A stretch of 64,000 bases of DNA, from contig NZ_JAGGLR010000012.1 in NCBI RefSeq assembly GCF_017874715.1, positions 186,001 to 250,000 on the forward strand, read 5' to 3'. The notes beneath the pieces were generated by a model. The model had not been told where the DNA came from, made no database searches, and worked only from the letters and a program-made list of their open reading frames with translations. This DNA is from Streptomyces iranensis. Lineage in GTDB: Bacteria > Actinomycetota > Actinomycetes > Streptomycetales > Streptomycetaceae. The translations under genes were made by a program, and so were the position numbers. Positions 25,906-33,080 of this stretch are shown here, piece by piece. Positions within the stretch are counted from its first letter, which is position 1. Each line of letters opens with the position of its first letter.

Positions 25906-26352
25906 TCACGCGATGCCGACGACCAGCAGGACGAATGCTGCGATGATGACGCCGACGCGCAGGTAGTGGAACCGGTCCCAGCGGCCGAGCTGCTCCCTCC
26001 AGTCCGCCGGGACGGTGTCCTGGGTCCACTGGGCCACGCGGGAGTTGATCGGGACGAGCAGGGCGATCGACATCAGCACGCTGAGGACGAGCAGGGCGGC
26101 GGCCGTGACGATGAGTCCCGCCCCCGCGTCGCCCCGCGCCATGGCGGCCCAGAGGGCGCTGAGCAGTACCGAACCGATGTACCAGAACGGCATCACCCTG
26201 CCGAGGAGGCGCGCTCCGTGGCCGCGGGCCGCGAGGCCGCCGTTGTCCGGCAGCCGACTGATGATCGGGTTGACGAAGGCCGCCACCGCGAACTCGACGC
26301 CCACCAGCAGGCCGACGACCACGACCGTGACGATGGCGAGTGTGTTCTGCAT
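25906..26352 (-). CDS. DUF1772 (anthrone oxygenase-like) membrane protein
   Basis: 148 residues with four hydrophobic segments. The family pattern VGVEFAVAAFVNP in the first helix, LVPINSRVAQW before the last loop, and WDRFHYLRVGV at the start of the final helix mark DUF1772. Some relatives are annotated as anthrone oxygenases, but most are uncharacterised integral membrane proteins. The ATG follows GGGAGGGGAC. Palindromic operators lie just upstream, indicating tight control by a TetR-like protein that is not encoded next door. Confidence 0.85.
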   Translation of the reverse strand: MQNTLAIVTVVVVGLLVGVEFAVAAFVNPIISRLPDNGGLAARGHGARLLGRVMPFWYIGSVLLSALWAAMARGDAGAGLIVTAAALLVLSVLMSIALLVPINSRVAQWTQDTVPADWREQLGRWDRFHYLRVGVIIAAFVLLVVGIA

Positions 26353-26378
26353 GTCCCCTCCCGAGCCCCTGACGCATT

Positions 26379-26393
26379 TCTAGCGCCGCTAGA
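26379..26393. promoter_or_regulatory. Perfect palindrome TCTAGCGCCGCTAGA, site 1
   Basis: A 15-bp palindrome with 7-bp perfect arms (TCTAGCG/CGCTAGA), 26 bases before the DUF1772 start. The symmetry and size fit a TetR-family operator. Confidence 0.75.
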
Positions 26394-26413
26394 TTTCCAT
26401 GTGATGCTAACCA

Positions 26414-26424
26414 GAGCGCCGCTC
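26414..26424. promoter_or_regulatory. Related palindrome GAGCGCCGCTC between the two main sites
   Basis: 5-bp arms share the core AGCGCCGCT with site 1. It is a possible weaker third binding site. Confidence 0.4.
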
Positions 26425-26429
26425 GAATG

Positions 26430-26444
26430 TCTAGCGCTGCTAGC
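26430..26444. promoter_or_regulatory. Palindrome TCTAGCGCTGCTAGC, site 2
   Basis: Thirteen of 15 bases match site 1 and the centres are 51 bases apart, near five helical turns. It lies between the DUF1772 gene and the AraC gene and could affect both. Confidence 0.65.
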
Positions 26445-26572
26445 ATCCGGAGTGTCCGTACGGGGTTCGCCCCCGCCGTCCGCATTGGCCTGATCCCTGT
26501 GGTCCCCGTCTCCCCGTACCGGACACGATGGGGCTTATGTGACCGATCCACGGACACGAGGGGGAAAGCACC

Positions 26573-27466
26573 ATGCATGAGAAGCACTCACCGAGGGCCT
26601 TATCGAGTGCGGCGGATTCGCGAGAGCTGATCACCAGGAAACCCGGCGCCGCCGCGCGCGAGCATGTGCTGGGATACCGGGGCTTCCGGTTCGGTGCGCG
26701 CCGGCCCCGATGTCGGCTGTTGGTGCCGGACGGTGTGGTGAAGGTGATGCTCGGGTTCGGCGAGCCGGTACGGATCGCCGACGCGGTGGATCCGTGCCAG
26801 TCCGTCACCGGAACCTCAATGATCAACGGCTTACGGGCCACCGCCACGCTGGGCGAGCACACCGGCCAGTTGTCCGGGGTGACGGTCATGCTGACGCCGA
26901 TCGCGGCCTTCCGCTTCTTCGGCATGCCGATGGCCGAGCTGGCGGAGCGCAACCTGGACCCGGCCGATCTCCTCGGCCGGGAGGCGGGCCGTCTCCTCTG
27001 CCGCCTGTCCGAGTGCCGCGACTGGACATCGCGCTTCGCCCTGCTCGACGGGGTGTTCGCGGCCCGAGCCCAGGCCGGGCCGGTATGCGCGCCCGAGGTG
27101 GTCTGGACGTGGCGGCGGCTGGGACGCACCCACGGCCGGATACGCGTGGGGGAACTGGCCACCGAGACCGGATGGAGCCGCCGACGTCTTGAGCGGCGCT
27201 TCCGCGAGCAAGTGGGCCTGCCACCCAAGCAGTTAGCCCAGGTGCTACGGCTGCAGGAGGCGCTGCGCCTGCAGGACGGCGGTCTGCCGTGGGCGGAGGC
27301 GGCGGCCCTCGCGGGCTACTACGACCAGGCCCATTTCACCCGGGCCTTCAAGGACCGGGTCGGCTGCACACCGGGCCGGTTCGGAACCCGCCGGGCGTCC
27401 TCCAAGCCCGGCGACCCGCTGGACTTCCTGCCCGATCAGGTCACCAGCGTTCTGCTCGCCGAGTGA
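26573..27466 (+). CDS. AraC-family regulator with three TTA codons
   Basis: 297 residues. The C-terminal AraC/XylS double HTH shows VGELATETGWSRRRLERRF and GYYDQAHFTRAFKDRVG followed by TPGRF; the N-terminal sensing domain is of an unassigned type. Three Leu codons are TTA (Leu10 at 26600, Leu87 at 26831, Leu221 at 27233). In Streptomyces, TTA is read only by the bldA tRNA, so translation should be limited to late growth. The ATG follows GAGGGGGAAAG. The Cys-rich peptide cluster starts 156 bases downstream on the same strand, making this a candidate controller of it. Confidence 0.9.
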   Translation: MHEKHSPRALSSAADSRELITRKPGAAAREHVLGYRGFRFGARRPRCRLLVPDGVVKVMLGFGEPVRIADAVDPCQSVTGTSMINGLRATATLGEHTGQLSGVTVMLTPIAAFRFFGMPMAELAERNLDPADLLGREAGRLLCRLSECRDWTSRFALLDGVFAARAQAGPVCAPEVVWTWRRLGRTHGRIRVGELATETGWSRRRLERRFREQVGLPPKQLAQVLRLQEALRLQDGGLPWAEAAALAGYYDQAHFTRAFKDRVGCTPGRFGTRRASSKPGDPLDFLPDQVTSVLLAE

Positions 27467-27622
27467 GGGCGGCGCATTCCCGGCGTCGCATTCGTACAAG
27501 ACATCCCTCCTGCCGGATCGCGATGGTGGCGGAGTCGGCAGGCGCCGTCTGTCGGCTCGACCCAACATCGGCCCGCGCCCAGTCCACGGAGCCGGGCCGG
27601 ACTCGACGGAAGGAGGGTGGAC

Positions 27623-27826
27623 ATGTACAGGACGCTCACCACGATGGGCAGCAGGCTGCTCGGCCTGTTCGTTCCCCAGGTGGAGGCCTCTGCCGTGCAG
27701 GTGAAGCAGTGCTGGCCGCAATGCTGGCAGTGCAACCGGCAGTACGGCGGTCAGTGCAGCTGCAACGCCCGCTGCTGCAAGAACTCGGCCGGGGGCTTCG
27801 ACTGCGCCGGTTGCGTGGGCTGCTGA
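27623..27826 (+). CDS. Cys-rich secreted peptide precursor (putative)
   Basis: 67 residues; the ATG is six bases after AGGAGG, an ideal ribosome site. The N-terminal ~24 residues hold a short hydrophobic run RLLGLFVPQV and end in EASA, an A-x-A-like cleavage site. The remaining ~43 residues hold ten Cys (30, 34, 37, 45, 47, 51, 52, 61, 64, 67), including CWPQCWQC, CSC and CC, and end in CAGCVGC. Ten Cys allow up to five disulfides or other crosslinks. Downstream genes for a MauE-like protein, a thioredoxin-like protein, an ABC exporter and a signal peptidase fit an exported, disulfide-bonded or otherwise modified peptide. No known family is recognised; activity is unknown. Confidence 0.8.
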   Translation: MYRTLTTMGSRLLGLFVPQVEASAVQVKQCWPQCWQCNRQYGGQCSCNARCCKNSAGGFDCAGCVGC

Positions 27827-27904
27827 CACCGCGCAGGGCCGTGCTGACCGCCGTCCGCTCCTGGACGACGGCGTACGCGGCGCACCGCTGAACGACAGCG
27901 GGCA

Positions 27905-27944
27905 GGCGGCCCCCGAGTGGCCACGGGGGCATCCGGGGGCCGCC
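27905..27944 (+). terminator. Hairpin after the peptide gene (partial terminator or stabiliser)
   Basis: An 11-bp perfect stem (GGCGGCCCCCG at 27905-27915, CGGGGGCCGCC at 27934-27944) with an 18-base loop lies 79 bases after the peptide stop and 74 before the MauE-like gene. It would let much more peptide than machinery be made, or protect the peptide mRNA. Confidence 0.7.
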
Positions 27945-27973
27945 TTCACGCTCAGCCCGCACCCCTACCTCGA

Positions 27974-28018
27974 TTGAAAGGGTTGCCGTTGAAAGGGTTG
28001 CCGTTGAAAGGGTTGCCG
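27974..28018 (+). repeat. Three tandem 15-bp repeats carrying the ribosome-binding site
   Basis: TTGAAAGGGTTGCCG occurs three times without a gap (27974, 27989, 28004). Each copy has a GAAAGGG Shine-Dalgarno-like core; the last base of copy three is the G of the GTG start of the MauE-like gene. Confidence 0.92.
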
Positions 28019-28800
28019 TGCAGTATCTGGTGATCGCGGTCCGGGCCATGATCGGCGTGGTCTTCCTGATGGCCTTTCTGAGCAAGTCGGCGGGCCGGGG
28101 CAGGTTCACGGCCTTCGTGGAGTCGCTGCCCGCCATGGGAGTGGTGCCACCGCGGCTGGTCGGACCCGCGGCGGGGGCCGTGGTCGCCGCGGAGGGCGCG
28201 GTATGTGCCCTGCTCATCGTGGAGTCCGACGGTGCCACCGTGGCCGGACTGGCCCTCGCGGCGGGGCTGTTGAGCGCTTTCACGGCGGCGATAGCCCGCA
28301 CGATACGGCGGGGAACGGGCGCCACCTGCCGCTGCTTCGGGGCCTCGGCGGCCCCGCTCGGCGGCCGCCACCTCCTGCGCAATGTGGTGCTGACCGCCGT
28401 CGCGGCGGCGGCCGGCCTGATGGCACAGGCGGACCGGGCTCCGGCGACGGCGACGGGGGCGCTCGTGGCGGCGGCGGCCGGGCTCGTCGCGGGTGCCCTG
28501 GTGACCGTACTCGACGACCTGGCCGAGCTCTTCCGCCCGTCCAGGGCCCGGCAGATCCGCGGTTCGACGCGCGCGCACACCATCCGAAGGCCATCCGCAA
28601 CATCCAGGATATCCGGGACATCGGGGAGGAACCATGCCAGTCCTGATCAGCGCCGTGGTGCTCGTGGGGGCACTGTGTTCGCTGGACCTGATCCTCACCC
28701 TGGGCGTGATCAAGCGCCTTCGGGAACACGGCGAGCTGCTGGCGGCGAGGGCCGTCGACCGGCCACGCTCGGCGATCGAACTCGGCGAACCGGTGGGTGA
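28018..28800 (+). CDS. MauE/DoxX-like redox membrane protein
   Basis: The open frame codes 260 residues, but only the first ~187 look genuine. They form four or five membrane helices with the family CRCFG motif in GTGATCRCFGAS. MauE-like proteins are membrane partners of thioredoxin-like MauD and handle disulfide traffic. The start is GTG with GAAAGGG five bases upstream, in the third tandem repeat. After about 28580 the codons lose G/C third bases, and a different frame (HPKAIRNIQDIRDIGEE, ending at 28646) shows them instead. This suggests a 1-base slip in the CGCGCGCGCACAC stretch at 28568-28580 and a true end 13 bases inside the next gene. Confidence 0.78.
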   Translation: MQYLVIAVRAMIGVVFLMAFLSKSAGRGRFTAFVESLPAMGVVPPRLVGPAAGAVVAAEGAVCALLIVESDGATVAGLALAAGLLSAFTAAIARTIRRGTGATCRCFGASAAPLGGRHLLRNVVLTAVAAAAGLMAQADRAPATATGALVAAAAGLVAGALVTVLDDLAELFRPSRARQIRGSTRAHTIRRPSATSRISGTSGRNHASPDQRRGARGGTVFAGPDPHPGRDQAPSGTRRAAGGEGRRPATLGDRTRRTGG

Positions 28801-29182
28801 GTTCGCCACTCACACCGTGGACGGCGAGCCGTTGGGCCGCGCCACGATCACCGGGACCACCTTGGTGGGCTTCTTCACGCCGACCTGCGGACCGTGCAAG
28901 GAGCAACTGCCGAAGTTCATGGAGTACGCCCGCACGGTGCCCGGCGGACGCGATCGGGTGCTGGCCGCCGTGGTGGGCGATGAGGATCTGGCCGCGCCCA
29001 TGGTCGCCGAACTGAGGTCGGTGGCGAAGGTCGTGACCCAGACCCGCAACGAGGAACCCCTGGGCGCGGCATTCGAGATCATGGCGTTTCCCACGGTGCT
29101 CATGGTCGCGCCGGATGCCGAGGGCGATGTCGTGGTCACCGACGACGCGGTGGACCTGTCCCGGCCGACACTTCCGGTGTGA
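28634..29182 (+). CDS. Membrane-anchored thioredoxin-like protein (TlpA/MauD type)
   Basis: 182 residues. One N-terminal membrane segment (about 4-27, LISAVVLVGALCSLDLILTL) is followed by an extracytoplasmic thioredoxin fold. The redox site is C85-G-P-C88 in FFTPTCGPCKEQLPKF, and the cis-Pro lies in AFPTVL. Proteins of this class reduce, isomerise or oxidise disulfides outside the membrane, usually fed by a membrane partner such as the MauE-like neighbour. The ATG has GGGGAGGAACC upstream. The stop overlaps the GTG of the ABC exporter gene (GTGA). The likely client is the ten-Cys peptide encoded first in the cluster (inference). Confidence 0.88.
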   Translation: MPVLISAVVLVGALCSLDLILTLGVIKRLREHGELLAARAVDRPRSAIELGEPVGEFATHTVDGEPLGRATITGTTLVGFFTPTCGPCKEQLPKFMEYARTVPGGRDRVLAAVVGDEDLAAPMVAELRSVAKVVTQTRNEEPLGAAFEIMAFPTVLMVAPDAEGDVVVTDDAVDLSRPTLPV

Positions 29183-31152
29183 GCACCGTGCGCGGGCGAG
29201 GCGGCCACGAGGAGTCGGCGGCGGACACCGACCGCGCCCCCTCCGACGCCCCTTCCGGGCACCGGGGGCGCGACTCCCGGCGCTCGGGGCGTGCCGTGAT
29301 CGCGCTGCGGCGGCTCGCCGCCGTCTGTGCGGTCACCGCCCGCGCCGCCCCCGGCACCCTGCTGCTCCACATCGGACTGTCGCTGCTGGTGAGCGCGTTG
29401 CCGGTGGTGACGGCCTGGCTGATGAAGCTGGTCCTGGACGATCTGGCGAGCGGTGCCCCGAGCACCCTGCTGTGGCCCGGTACGGCGATGGCCTGCCTCG
29501 GTGTGACGGCGGTGGTGGCCTCGCAGGCCATGCGCTACGCGCGAGCGGAGCTGGACCGCCGGGTGGGGCTGGAGATGCAGGACCGGCTGTTCGCCGCCGT
29601 CGACGGGTTCGTCGGGCTGGGGAAGTTCGAGAACCCGCACTTCCTGGACCGCCTGCGGCTGGCCCAGCAGGCGGGCCACGAGACGGCCACCCATGTCGCG
29701 GAGAGCATCCTGGGCGTCGTGCGCGCCGGGGCGACCATCGGTGGTTTCCTCGGTTCGCTCCTCCTCGTCAGCCCCGTGATGGCCGGGATACTGCTGGTGG
29801 CGGGGGTGCCCGTGCTGTGGTCGGAAGTGGCGCTGGCACGGCGGCGGGCGCGGATGCTGTGGGAGGTCGGGCCGGTCGAGCGGCGGGAGTTCTTCTACGC
29901 CGATCTGCTGTCGAGCGTGGAGGCGGCCAAGGAGGTCCGGCTCTTCGGCATCGGCCCGTTTCTGCGCGAGCGGATGCTGACGGAACGGCGCACGGCCAAC
30001 GCCGCGAAGCGGGCCATGGACCGGCGGGAAATCGCCGTACAGACGGGGCTGGGCGGACTGGCGGCGGTGGTCTCCGGCGGTGGACTGCTCTGGGCGGTCC
30101 TCGCGGCGCGCGGCGGGGCGCTGTCGGTGGGGGATGTGACCATGTTCGTGGCCGCGATCGCCGGTGTGCAGGGGGCGCTGACCTCGCTGGCGGGGGACGC
30201 CGCGCAGGGCCAGCAGACGCTGCTGATGTTCGACCACTACACGGCGGTGACGCAGGCCGGCCCGGACCTCCCGGTCGCGGACCGGCCCCGCCCGTTGCCG
30301 GCGCTGCGCCACGGAATCGAGCTCCGGGACGTCTGGTTCCGCTACTCTCCCGATCTCCCGTGGGTGCTGCGCGGCGTCGATCTGCACATTCCGCAGGGCC
30401 GTGCGCTGGCCCTCGTCGGGCTCAACGGGGCGGGCAAGTCCACTCTGGTGAAGCTGCTCTGCCGGTTCTACGACCCGACGCGCGGCGCGATCCTGTGGGA
30501 CGGCGTGGACATCCGTGAGGCCGATCCGGCGCGGTTGCGGGAACGCGTGGGCGCGGTGTTCCAGGACTATATGCAGTACGACATGACGGCGGCGGAGAAC
30601 ATCGCACTCGGCGACCTCACCGTGCTGACGGATCGGGACCGATCGCCTGAGCGGATGCGTCAGGCCGCCCAACGGGCCGGAATCGACCGCCAGTTGGCCG
30701 CACTCCCCCGTGGCTACGACACCTTGCTGACCCGGATGTTCTTCACGGAGGAGGACAAGGGCAACCCGGAGACGGGCGTGGTCCTCTCCGGCGGTCAGTG
30801 GCAGCGGCTGGCACTGGCACGGGCATTCCTGCGCGATGCGTGTACGCGCCGCGAACTGATGATCCTCGACGAGCCGTCGGCCGGGCTCGACGCGGAGGCG
30901 GAGCACGAGATCCACGCGTCCCTGCGAAGCGAGCGGAGCACCCGCACCAGCCTGCTGATCTCGCACCGGCTCAGTGCGCTGCGGGACGCGGACATCATCG
31001 TCGTACTCAAGGACGGGCGGGTCGCCGAGCGGGGGAACCACACCCTGCTGATGGCGGCGGGCGGGGAGTACGCGCGGCTCTTCACCCTCCAGGCCGGTGG
31101 CTATCAGCTCTCCGCCGAGGAGTCTCCGGTAGCGCCGGAGGAGGCGGTGTGA
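29179..31152 (+). CDS. ABC transporter, fused membrane and ATPase domains (peptide exporter-like)
   Basis: 657 residues. After a basic N-terminal ~35 residues comes a type-I exporter membrane domain of about six helices (about 40-345), then one ATPase domain. It shows Walker A GLNGAGKS (414-421), Q-loop VFQDYMQYDM, signature LSGGQWQRLALARAF, Walker B LMILDEPSAGLD and the switch His in LLISHRLSALRDAD. No N-terminal C39 peptidase or C39-like domain is present, so it cannot trim a double-Gly leader itself; a separate S26 peptidase follows. It should work as a homodimer that exports the Cys-rich peptide. The start is GTG overlapping the previous stop. Confidence 0.9.
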   Translation: MSTVRGRGGHEESAADTDRAPSDAPSGHRGRDSRRSGRAVIALRRLAAVCAVTARAAPGTLLLHIGLSLLVSALPVVTAWLMKLVLDDLASGAPSTLLWPGTAMACLGVTAVVASQAMRYARAELDRRVGLEMQDRLFAAVDGFVGLGKFENPHFLDRLRLAQQAGHETATHVAESILGVVRAGATIGGFLGSLLLVSPVMAGILLVAGVPVLWSEVALARRRARMLWEVGPVERREFFYADLLSSVEAAKEVRLFGIGPFLRERMLTERRTANAAKRAMDRREIAVQTGLGGLAAVVSGGGLLWAVLAARGGALSVGDVTMFVAAIAGVQGALTSLAGDAAQGQQTLLMFDHYTAVTQAGPDLPVADRPRPLPALRHGIELRDVWFRYSPDLPWVLRGVDLHIPQGRALALVGLNGAGKSTLVKLLCRFYDPTRGAILWDGVDIREADPARLRERVGAVFQDYMQYDMTAAENIALGDLTVLTDRDRSPERMRQAAQRAGIDRQLAALPRGYDTLLTRMFFTEEDKGNPETGVVLSGGQWQRLALARAFLRDACTRRELMILDEPSAGLDAEAEHEIHASLRSERSTRTSLLISHRLSALRDADIIVVLKDGRVAERGNHTLLMAAGGEYARLFTLQAGGYQLSAEESPVAPEEAV

Positions 31153-31694
31153 TGGGTCTGACAGCACTGGGAATGGGGATGGCCCTGGGGACGGCTCTCA
31201 TCACGGGAACGGTACTGCGGCGGACACTCGTGGTCGTGACCGTACGGGGCGGGAGCATGGAGCCCACGTACCGAGACGGGGAGCGAGTCCTGGTGCGGCG
31301 CGGCGGACGGTGCGCGGTCGGGCACGTGATCGTCGTACGGCAGACGGACGACGGGCGCTCGTCACCCGCCCCGAGCCGGGCGGTAGCGGCCGCCGGTACC
31401 GCGCAAGAATGGATGATCAAGCGGGTGGCGGCGGTGGCGGGCGACCGACCGCCCCCGGGAGCGCTCCCGGAGCCGTACGCCGCCGTCGACTCCGTCCCAC
31501 CCGGGGCACTGGTCCTCCTGGGCGACAACACCCACAACAGCTACGACTCCCGCGAGGCGGGCTACTTCCCCACGACACACGTCCTGGGCACCGTCCTGCG
31601 GCCCCGCCCCCGGCCGACGTACGATGAGGACGCGACCGCCACGGGCCACGGGGACCGAGATGCCCACACGGGCGCGCACACGAGGAGCTGCTAG
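31152..31694 (+). CDS. S26-family signal peptidase
   Basis: 180 residues. One N-terminal membrane segment is followed by box B RGGSMEPTYRDGERVLV with nucleophile Ser35, and the general-base Lys90 in WMIKRVAAVAGD. The late box LLGDNTHNSYDSREAGYF, typical of S26 signal peptidases, follows. The active site faces outward. Its ATG overlaps the exporter stop by one base (TGATG), so it is part of the same operon and most likely a dedicated leader peptidase. The EASA sequence in the peptide fits its A-x-A preference (inference). Confidence 0.9.
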   Translation: MGLTALGMGMALGTALITGTVLRRTLVVVTVRGGSMEPTYRDGERVLVRRGGRCAVGHVIVVRQTDDGRSSPAPSRAVAAAGTAQEWMIKRVAAVAGDRPPPGALPEPYAAVDSVPPGALVLLGDNTHNSYDSREAGYFPTTHVLGTVLRPRPRPTYDEDATATGHGDRDAHTGAHTRSC

Positions 31695-31705
31695 CGTCCG
31701 GCACC

Positions 31706-32101
31706 GTGAGCGACAGCGTGTACGTGGGCAATGCAGGCAAGGACGCGGCACTGGACCGGGGGTGGCTCCTCGGACACTTCAAGGACGCCGGCGATCCGCG
31801 CCACAGCGAGGCCGTGGAGATCAAATGGGGCGTCCACCCTCGTGGCGACGAACGAGCGGAATGGGTGAGGGGCGAGGAACGTACGGCTCTCCTGGTTCTC
31901 ATCAGCGGCCGTTTCCGCGTGGAACTCCCCGGCCGCGACGTTCTTCTGGAAGAGCAGGGTGATTACGTCGTGTGGGGACACGGAGTCGACCATTCATGGT
32001 TCGCGGAGGAGGAGTCGGTGGTGCTGACCGTCCGGTGGCCGTCCGTGCCCGGTTACGCGGTGGCAGAGAACGGTGAAGGACGACCTCGGAGCCGACCATG
32101 A
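31706..32101 (+). CDS. Cupin-like protein of unknown function
   Basis: 131 residues. The central part LISGRFRVELPGRDVLLEEQGDYVVWGHGVDHSWFAEEESVVLTVRW, read in pieces, has the beta-strand rhythm and the G-x-D-x-x-x-x-x-x-x-x-H-x-W spacing of a small cupin barrel. The classical metal His triad is not clear. The start is GTG 11 bases after the signal peptidase stop; no strong ribosome site. Its stop overlaps the start of the kinase-like gene (ATGA). Whether it acts on the peptide or is a passenger is unknown. Confidence 0.65.
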   Translation: MSDSVYVGNAGKDAALDRGWLLGHFKDAGDPRHSEAVEIKWGVHPRGDERAEWVRGEERTALLVLISGRFRVELPGRDVLLEEQGDYVVWGHGVDHSWFAEEESVVLTVRWPSVPGYAVAENGEGRPRSRP

Positions 32102-33072
32102 CACATGATCCCGACGACGGACTCGTTTCGGCGAGCCTGGGCCTGCCCGAGGCCACAGGCAGCCGGAGGATGGACTGGGCGGCGATGCCGCGCGAGGTGG
32201 CGGCTCGGATCGGGCAGCTGCTCGGCAGCCCGGTGGCCCATGCGGTCAGCCAGCGGGGCGGGTTCTCCGAGGGGCTCGCCGCACGAGTGCGTCTGGAGAA
32301 CGGCAAGCGTGCCTTCGTCAAGGCGGCCGGCTCACTGATGGCACCGGCGGTGGCGGACTTCCACCGCCGGGAGATCGCCGTGTCCGAGCGGCTTCCCAGG
32401 GAGGCGCCGGCGCCGCGGTTGCTCGACGCGTACGACGACGGTACCTGGGTCGTGCTGGCCTTCGAGGAGGTCGTGGGACATCTGCCCGTCCAGCCGTGGC
32501 AGCGGGAGGAGCTCGACAGAGTGCTCGCGGCGGTCACCGATATGGCGGAGGTTCTGACGCCATCGCCCATGAACAAGGCGGTCTTGGGCAAGCCCCGTCT
32601 CGGAGGATGGCCGGCGATGGCGGACGACGCCGCTGTCAGGGGCAAGGTCGAGGAGCTGTCACCGTGGGCGGCCCGCCATTTCGACCAGCTCGTCGCCCTG
32701 GAGGAGAACGCTTCACTGGATGGCGCCACTCTCCTGCATGGAGACTTGTACCCGTTCAACATCATGCTGACCGCGGACCGTGTCTTCGTCGTCGACTGGC
32801 CGCACGCCTGGATCGGCCCCCGCCACTGTGACGTGGTCACCCTGGTGTCGAGCGCCTCCCTCAGCGGCGTGGACCCGCGGCCGATCGCCGAGCACCACCC
32901 GCTGACCCGCGATCTCGACCCCGCCCGGATCAACGAGGTGCTCGCCCTGCACGCCGGATTTCTCCTGCGGACCGCTGCCGCGGCCGGGCCGGGCGCCGAT
33001 CCCAACATCGTGGCCATGATGACCGCGTTGGGTCTCGCCTCACTGCGCTGGCTGCGCAGTTCTCAGCTGTAG
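32098..33072 (+). CDS. APH-fold phosphotransferase family protein
   Basis: 324 residues with the aminoglycoside phosphotransferase/choline kinase fold. The catalytic loop is LLHGDLYPFNIML (HxDxxxxN) and the metal-binding Asp lies in VFVVDWPHAWIGP; an N-terminal Lys in KRAFVKAAG is the likely ATP-contact residue. Family members phosphorylate small hydroxyl compounds; resistance to an antibiotic is only one possibility. The ATG overlaps the stop of the cupin-like gene, so it ends the peptide operon. It could modify the product or act in self-protection, or serve an unrelated role. Confidence 0.82.
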   Translation: MTHDPDDGLVSASLGLPEATGSRRMDWAAMPREVAARIGQLLGSPVAHAVSQRGGFSEGLAARVRLENGKRAFVKAAGSLMAPAVADFHRREIAVSERLPREAPAPRLLDAYDDGTWVVLAFEEVVGHLPVQPWQREELDRVLAAVTDMAEVLTPSPMNKAVLGKPRLGGWPAMADDAAVRGKVEELSPWAARHFDQLVALEENASLDGATLLHGDLYPFNIMLTADRVFVVDWPHAWIGPRHCDVVTLVSSASLSGVDPRPIAEHHPLTRDLDPARINEVLALHAGFLLRTAAAAGPGADPNIVAMMTALGLASLRWLRSSQL

Positions 33073-33080
33073 GTCGCCGG

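Noticed and set aside
27289..27891. 200-residue ORF covering the AraC end and Cys-peptide gene
   Set aside because: It is out of frame with both, has no ribosome site and no motif; the AraC double HTH and the peptide ribosome site are better supported.
27974..28018. Triple repeat considered as a CRISPR array
   Set aside because: Units are 15 bp with no spacers and no cas genes are nearby; it is a simple tandem repeat.
28810..31167. 785-residue open frame antisense to the ABC exporter
   Set aside because: Arg/Gln/His-rich shadow without motifs; the ABC motifs on the other strand are decisive.
31706..33072. Cupin and APH-fold genes called as a resistance cassette
   Set aside because: APH-fold proteins have many substrates; nothing in the sequence points to a particular antibiotic.
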